From contig JAOXSC010000073.1 in NCBI GenBank assembly GCA_025800215.1, positions 27,704-91,703 of the forward strand: DNA of 64,000 nt. The letters are read 5' to 3'. Each line of letters begins with the position of its first letter. Positions within the stretch are counted from its first letter, which is position 1. This stretch comes from Marinibacterium sp. Lineage in GTDB: Bacteria; Pseudomonadota; Alphaproteobacteria; Rhodobacterales; Rhodobacteraceae. The notes under the pieces are model-generated. The model saw only the letters and a program-made list of their open reading frames with translations. It did not search any database and was not told the DNA's origin. The position numbers and the translations under genes were made by a program. Shown piece by piece: positions 60,809 to 64,000 of this stretch.

Positions 60809-63541
60809 ATGACCGCACGCGCCAACAGCCAGAACCGCCACAATATCGCGGATTACTACAGCGCTTCGCAATTGCGCGCCGACCGCTGGAGCGCCCTGCG
60901 CGAGGCGGCAGAAACCCTTGACCGGTCCGGCAGCGAAGGGGACCGCGAAGAGGCCCGCGCGCTGCTGCGCGCGCTGGCCCCGATCGAGATGTACTTTGCC
61001 TTTCCCGGCGGGTCGGCCTTTGACTACCTGCGCCGGTTGCTGGATCACGGCAATTTCGCCGATTTTTCCACGGCGGTGCGCCGGGTGTCGCGGGCGCTGA
61101 CATCGGGGGCGTTCCGGCGCCGGTCGATCCAGCTGATTGCCGATGAAACCGACGGCGACGAATTCGAAGACGAAGCCACCCAATCGCACGAGGCCCGCGC
61201 CCTGGGCCGCCCGTATTTCGAGGTGATGATCGTCGACACCGTCACCGAACATCAGGAAAAGTTCCTCAAGAGCAGTCTGCAGAAGATGCGGCGCAGCGAA
61301 GACCAGTTCATCTATGAAACCGTGGTTGTGCCCAGTGTCGAAGACGCGCTGATCGGGGTTCTGTTCAACCAGAACGTACAGGCGGTCATCGTGCGCCCCG
61401 GCCTTGGTCTGAAATCCAAGAACGAAACCAGCGTGCTGCGCCGCTATGTCAGCCTTTATGGTGAAGGTGCCGATCTGGATGCGCTGGCGCCATCGGAATA
61501 CGGGCCCGAAACCTGCCGCCGCATCGGCAAGCTGCGGCCCGAGCTGGATTCCTATCTGATCACCGACCGGTCCGCCGAAGACATTGCAGGGCTGGATCTG
61601 GGCCTGTGCCGGCGCGTGTTCTACAATCAGGAGGACTTCCTTGAGCTGCACCTGAACATCCTGCGCGGGCTGCAACGGCGCTACAAGACGCCGTTCTTTA
61701 CCGCGCTCAAGGAATATTCCAAGCAGCCCACCGGCGTGTTTCACGCCATGCCGATCAGCCGTGGCAAGTCGATCAGCCGCAGCCACTGGATCCAGGACAT
61801 GGGGGCGTTTTACGGGTCCAACATCTTCATGGCCGAAACCTCGGCCACGTCCGGGGGGCTCGATTCCCTGCTCGAACCGCGCGGCCCCATCAAGGAAGCC
61901 CAGGAAGCCGCCGCGCGCGCCTTTGGGTCGAAACAGACGTTCTTTGCCACCAACGGGACATCAACCTGCAACAAGATCGTGGTGCAGGCGCTGGTGCGGC
62001 CCGGCGACATCGTGCTGATCGACCGCGACTGTCACAAATCGCACCACTACGGCATGGTTCTGGCCGGCGCGAGCGTCGTCTACATGGATAGCTATCCGCT
62101 CAATGACTATTCGATGTATGGCGCGGTCCCGATCCGGGAAATCAAGCACAAGCTCTTGACCCTGCGCGCCGAAGGCAAGCTGGATCAGGTACGCATGGTG
62201 CTGCTGACCAACTGCACCTTTGACGGCATCGTCTACAATGTGCAGCGCGTCATGGAAGAATGCCTGGCGATCAAGAAGGATCTTGTGTTCCTGTGGGACG
62301 AAGCGTGGTTCGGCTATGCCCGCTTTGCCCCCAACACACGGGTGCGCACGGCGATGCGCTCGGCCAACCGGTTGCGGGACCAGCTGCGCACGACCGAGCA
62401 TGCCGACGCCTATGCCGCCCAGCAGGCTGACCTGCAGGATGCGGATGACGACACGCTGCTGTCCACCCGCCTGATCGCGCCGCCCGATGCGCGGGTCCGG
62501 GTCTATGCGACGCAATCGACGCACAAGACCCTGACCGCGCTGCGCCAGGGCTCGATGATCCATGTGAACGATCAGCAGTTCAAGGGCGCCGTGGAAGAGG
62601 CCTTTCACGAGGCCTACATGACCCACACGTCCACATCGCCCAATTACCAGATCATCGCATCGCTTGATGTGGGGCGGCGGCAGGTCGAAATCGAAGGCTA
62701 TGAGTTCGTCCAGCGTCAGGTCGAAAGCGCCATGGCGATCCGGCGTGCGGTGACGACGCATCCCCTGCTGAAGAAATATTTCAAGCTGGTCACCGCCGGT
62801 GACATGATCCCCGAGCAATATCGCGAAAGCGGGATGACCAGCTATTTCGATCCCGAACAGGGCTGGGCCGATGTCTGGGATTGCTGGGCGCGCGACGAAT
62901 TCGTGCTCGATGCCACGCGCATCACGCTGCATGTGGGCGCGACGGGTTGGGACGGGGATACGTTCAAGACCAAGATCCTGATGGACAAATACGGCATCCA
63001 GATCAACAAGACCTCGCGCAATACCGTGCTGTTCATGACCAATATCGGCACCACGCGCAGTTCGGTTGCCTATCTCATCGAGGTGCTTGTCGAGATCGCC
63101 AAAGAGCTGGACGAGCTGATGGATGATGCATCGCGCATGGAAAAGCTGGCCTTTGACAAACGGGTCCGCAACCTCAGCGAACATGTCCCGCCGCTGCCCG
63201 ATTTCAGCCGGTTTCACGATGCGTTCCGCTGCGAACAGGGCACCGAAGCGGGCGACATCCGCTCGGCGTTCTTTCTGTCCTATGACGAAGACAATTGTGA
63301 CTATGTCGAACCCGATCAGGACATGCTGGCGCGCCTGAAAGCGGGCGAAGAAATGGTGTCGGCCAGTTTTGTGATCCCCTATCCGCCGGGCTTTCCCATT
63401 CTGGTGCCGGGTCAGGTGATCAGCCCCGAAATCCTAACATTCATGCAGGAGCTTGACGTGTCCGAGATCCACGGATTCCGCGCCGATCTGGGCCTGCGCA
63501 TCTTCACCACGGACGCGCTGGCGTCCGTCAAGACAGCCTAA
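60809..63541 (+). CDS. Orn/Lys/Arg decarboxylase-family PLP enzyme, extended
   Basis: A 910-residue fold-type I PLP enzyme of the major Orn/Lys/Arg decarboxylase domain. Residues up to about 270 are a wing-like N-terminal region. The core contains FFATNGTSTCNKIVVQALVRPGDIVLIDRDCHKSHHYG, LVFLWDEAWFGYARF (Asp for the PLP nitrogen), YATQSTHKTLTALRQGSMIH with the Schiff-base Lys, and HTSTSPNYQIIASLDVGRRQ. It is longer than classical 715-755-residue members, with an Asp/Ala/Gln-rich insertion between the WDEAWFG and TQSTHK motifs (about 520-560). It probably decarboxylates arginine, lysine or a derivative; substrate not determined. It is followed after 16 bases by an ATP-grasp gene. Confidence 0.85.
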   Translation: MTARANSQNRHNIADYYSASQLRADRWSALREAAETLDRSGSEGDREEARALLRALAPIEMYFAFPGGSAFDYLRRLLDHGNFADFSTAVRRVSRALTSGAFRRRSIQLIADETDGDEFEDEATQSHEARALGRPYFEVMIVDTVTEHQEKFLKSSLQKMRRSEDQFIYETVVVPSVEDALIGVLFNQNVQAVIVRPGLGLKSKNETSVLRRYVSLYGEGADLDALAPSEYGPETCRRIGKLRPELDSYLITDRSAEDIAGLDLGLCRRVFYNQEDFLELHLNILRGLQRRYKTPFFTALKEYSKQPTGVFHAMPISRGKSISRSHWIQDMGAFYGSNIFMAETSATSGGLDSLLEPRGPIKEAQEAAARAFGSKQTFFATNGTSTCNKIVVQALVRPGDIVLIDRDCHKSHHYGMVLAGASVVYMDSYPLNDYSMYGAVPIREIKHKLLTLRAEGKLDQVRMVLLTNCTFDGIVYNVQRVMEECLAIKKDLVFLWDEAWFGYARFAPNTRVRTAMRSANRLRDQLRTTEHADAYAAQQADLQDADDDTLLSTRLIAPPDARVRVYATQSTHKTLTALRQGSMIHVNDQQFKGAVEEAFHEAYMTHTSTSPNYQIIASLDVGRRQVEIEGYEFVQRQVESAMAIRRAVTTHPLLKKYFKLVTAGDMIPEQYRESGMTSYFDPEQGWADVWDCWARDEFVLDATRITLHVGATGWDGDTFKTKILMDKYGIQINKTSRNTVLFMTNIGTTRSSVAYLIEVLVEIAKELDELMDDASRMEKLAFDKRVRNLSEHVPPLPDFSRFHDAFRCEQGTEAGDIRSAFFLSYDEDNCDYVEPDQDMLARLKAGEEMVSASFVIPYPPGFPILVPGQVISPEILTFMQELDVSEIHGFRADLGLRIFTTDALASVKTA

Positions 63542-63557
63542 CGGCCGGGAGGACCAC

Positions 63558-64000
63558 ATGCCAAAGAAGGTGTTGAAGAACATTTCGGAAATCCGCCGGT
63601 ATTTCCATACCAACAAGGATCCGATCTATTTCGTATCGGCGACCAATTTCAATCTGCTGGGCCTGGATGAATGGGTGATGAATTTCACCTACATCTGCTA
63701 CATGGACTGCTTTGACGGGCGCCATCCGAACGTGTTCGTGCCCTCGGAAATGCCGCATGACGAATTCCAGTCCATCGAGGACATCAACAATTACCTGTTG
63801 CAGCACAAGGATGTCATCGACCTCATCAAGCGGCGCGGCGGCAAGCCGAAATTCGTCTTCCTGATGTTCGATGAAACCACCGAGCAGCTGGTCAAGGAAC
63901 TGGGCGGCGAGCTGTGGTTCCCCAAGGCCAAGCTGCGCACAAAATGCGACAACAAGATCGAAACGGTCCGCATCGGCAACAAAGCGGGTGTGCCATCCGT
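63558..64000 (+). CDS. ATP-grasp family protein, N-terminal part (partial)
   Basis: The gene runs off the window; 147 residues are visible. The N-terminal 115 residues form a pre-ATP-grasp-like alpha/beta domain (YICYMDCFDGRHPNVFVPSEMPHDEFQSIEDINNYLL, then KFVFLMFDETTEQLVKELGGELWFP). CDNKIETVRIGNKAGVPSV then matches the entry to an ATP-grasp domain, where such proteins have DDKxxTxxxxxxAGVPSxP. Proteins of this type ligate a carboxylate to an amine or thiol using ATP. AGGAGGACCAC-like spacing (GGGAGGACC) precedes the ATG at 63558. Linked to the decarboxylase and nitrilase, it suggests a small amide-forming or polyamine-conjugate pathway. Confidence 0.72.
   Translation, partial: MPKKVLKNISEIRRYFHTNKDPIYFVSATNFNLLGLDEWVMNFTYICYMDCFDGRHPNVFVPSEMPHDEFQSIEDINNYLLQHKDVIDLIKRRGGKPKFVFLMFDETTEQLVKELGGELWFPKAKLRTKCDNKIETVRIGNKAGVPS

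Noticed and set aside
1..64000. CRISPR arrays, tRNA or rRNA genes, complete insertion sequences, prophage genes.
   Set aside because: No spaced direct-repeat array, cloverleaf or rRNA motif, transposase or phage structural gene was seen.

Overview
The window looks like part of a plasmid or chromid of a marine Rhodobacterales (Roseobacter-group) alphaproteobacterium. It is GC-rich and tightly packed, and it carries catabolic operons, ABC and TRAP uptake systems and a Rhodobacter-type porin around a plasmid backbone at about 31.7-36.6 kb. I saw no rRNA, tRNA, CRISPR array or intact insertion sequence. Functions are inferred from protein motifs and gene order.

Layout. (1) 0-12.5 kb: the end of a DabA-like protein, a dimethylglycine-dehydrogenase-like enzyme, a class III aminotransferase divergent from a LuxR-type regulator across a striking palindrome, then a six-gene unit: flavin monooxygenase, Rieske oxygenase, Rid protein, DUF1028 protein, aldehyde dehydrogenase and LysR regulator. 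An M20 deacylase follows. This unit probably degrades an N-methylated or N-heterocyclic marine metabolite. (2) 12.5-16.4 kb: a PotABCD-type polyamine transporter. (3) 16.5-30.1 kb: a gene set resembling the Eubacterium barkeri reductive nicotinate pathway: enamidase, 6-hydroxynicotinate reductase and a molybdenum hydroxylase, with a MarR regulator, a branched-chain-type ABC importer, a UPF0280 (ApbE-fold) protein and two tandem DUF1185 proteins. An 18-bp near-repeat at both outward promoters suggests one shared regulator. (4) 30.3-31.6 kb: a lone homogentisate dioxygenase.

(5) 31.7-36.6 kb, plasmid backbone: a replication initiator reading left, an origin with 22-bp iterons, a DnaA-box-like site and three AT-rich 9-mers, then parA and parB reading right with three identical 13-bp palindromes (candidate centromere sites), and a CcdAB toxin-antitoxin pair behind its own inverted repeat. 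(6) 36.7-39.4 kb: a TAXI-type TRAP transporter. (7) 39.8-50.5 kb: N-formylglutamate amidohydrolase, a dipeptide-type ABC importer with fused ATPases, a LysR regulator, then a PuuR-like regulator divergent from gabT-gabD. (8) 50.5-57.5 kb, minus strand: the large NAD-glutamate dehydrogenase, a fold-III PLP decarboxylase and a class I glutamine amidotransferase. Regions 7 and 8 together form a glutamate/GABA/polyamine nitrogen module. (9) 57.9-64 kb: a porin, a VOC protein, a hairpin-rich leader, then nitrilase, a long arginine/lysine/ornithine-type decarboxylase and an ATP-grasp protein cut by the window end.

The common theme is taking up nitrogen-containing small organics (betaines or N-heterocycles, polyamines, peptides) and funnelling them to glutamate, succinate or glutarate-type intermediates. 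The most promising unexplained parts are the DUF1185/UPF0280 genes coupled to the 6-hydroxynicotinate reductase, the six-gene oxygenase unit, and the nitrilase/decarboxylase/ATP-grasp cluster with its structured leader.
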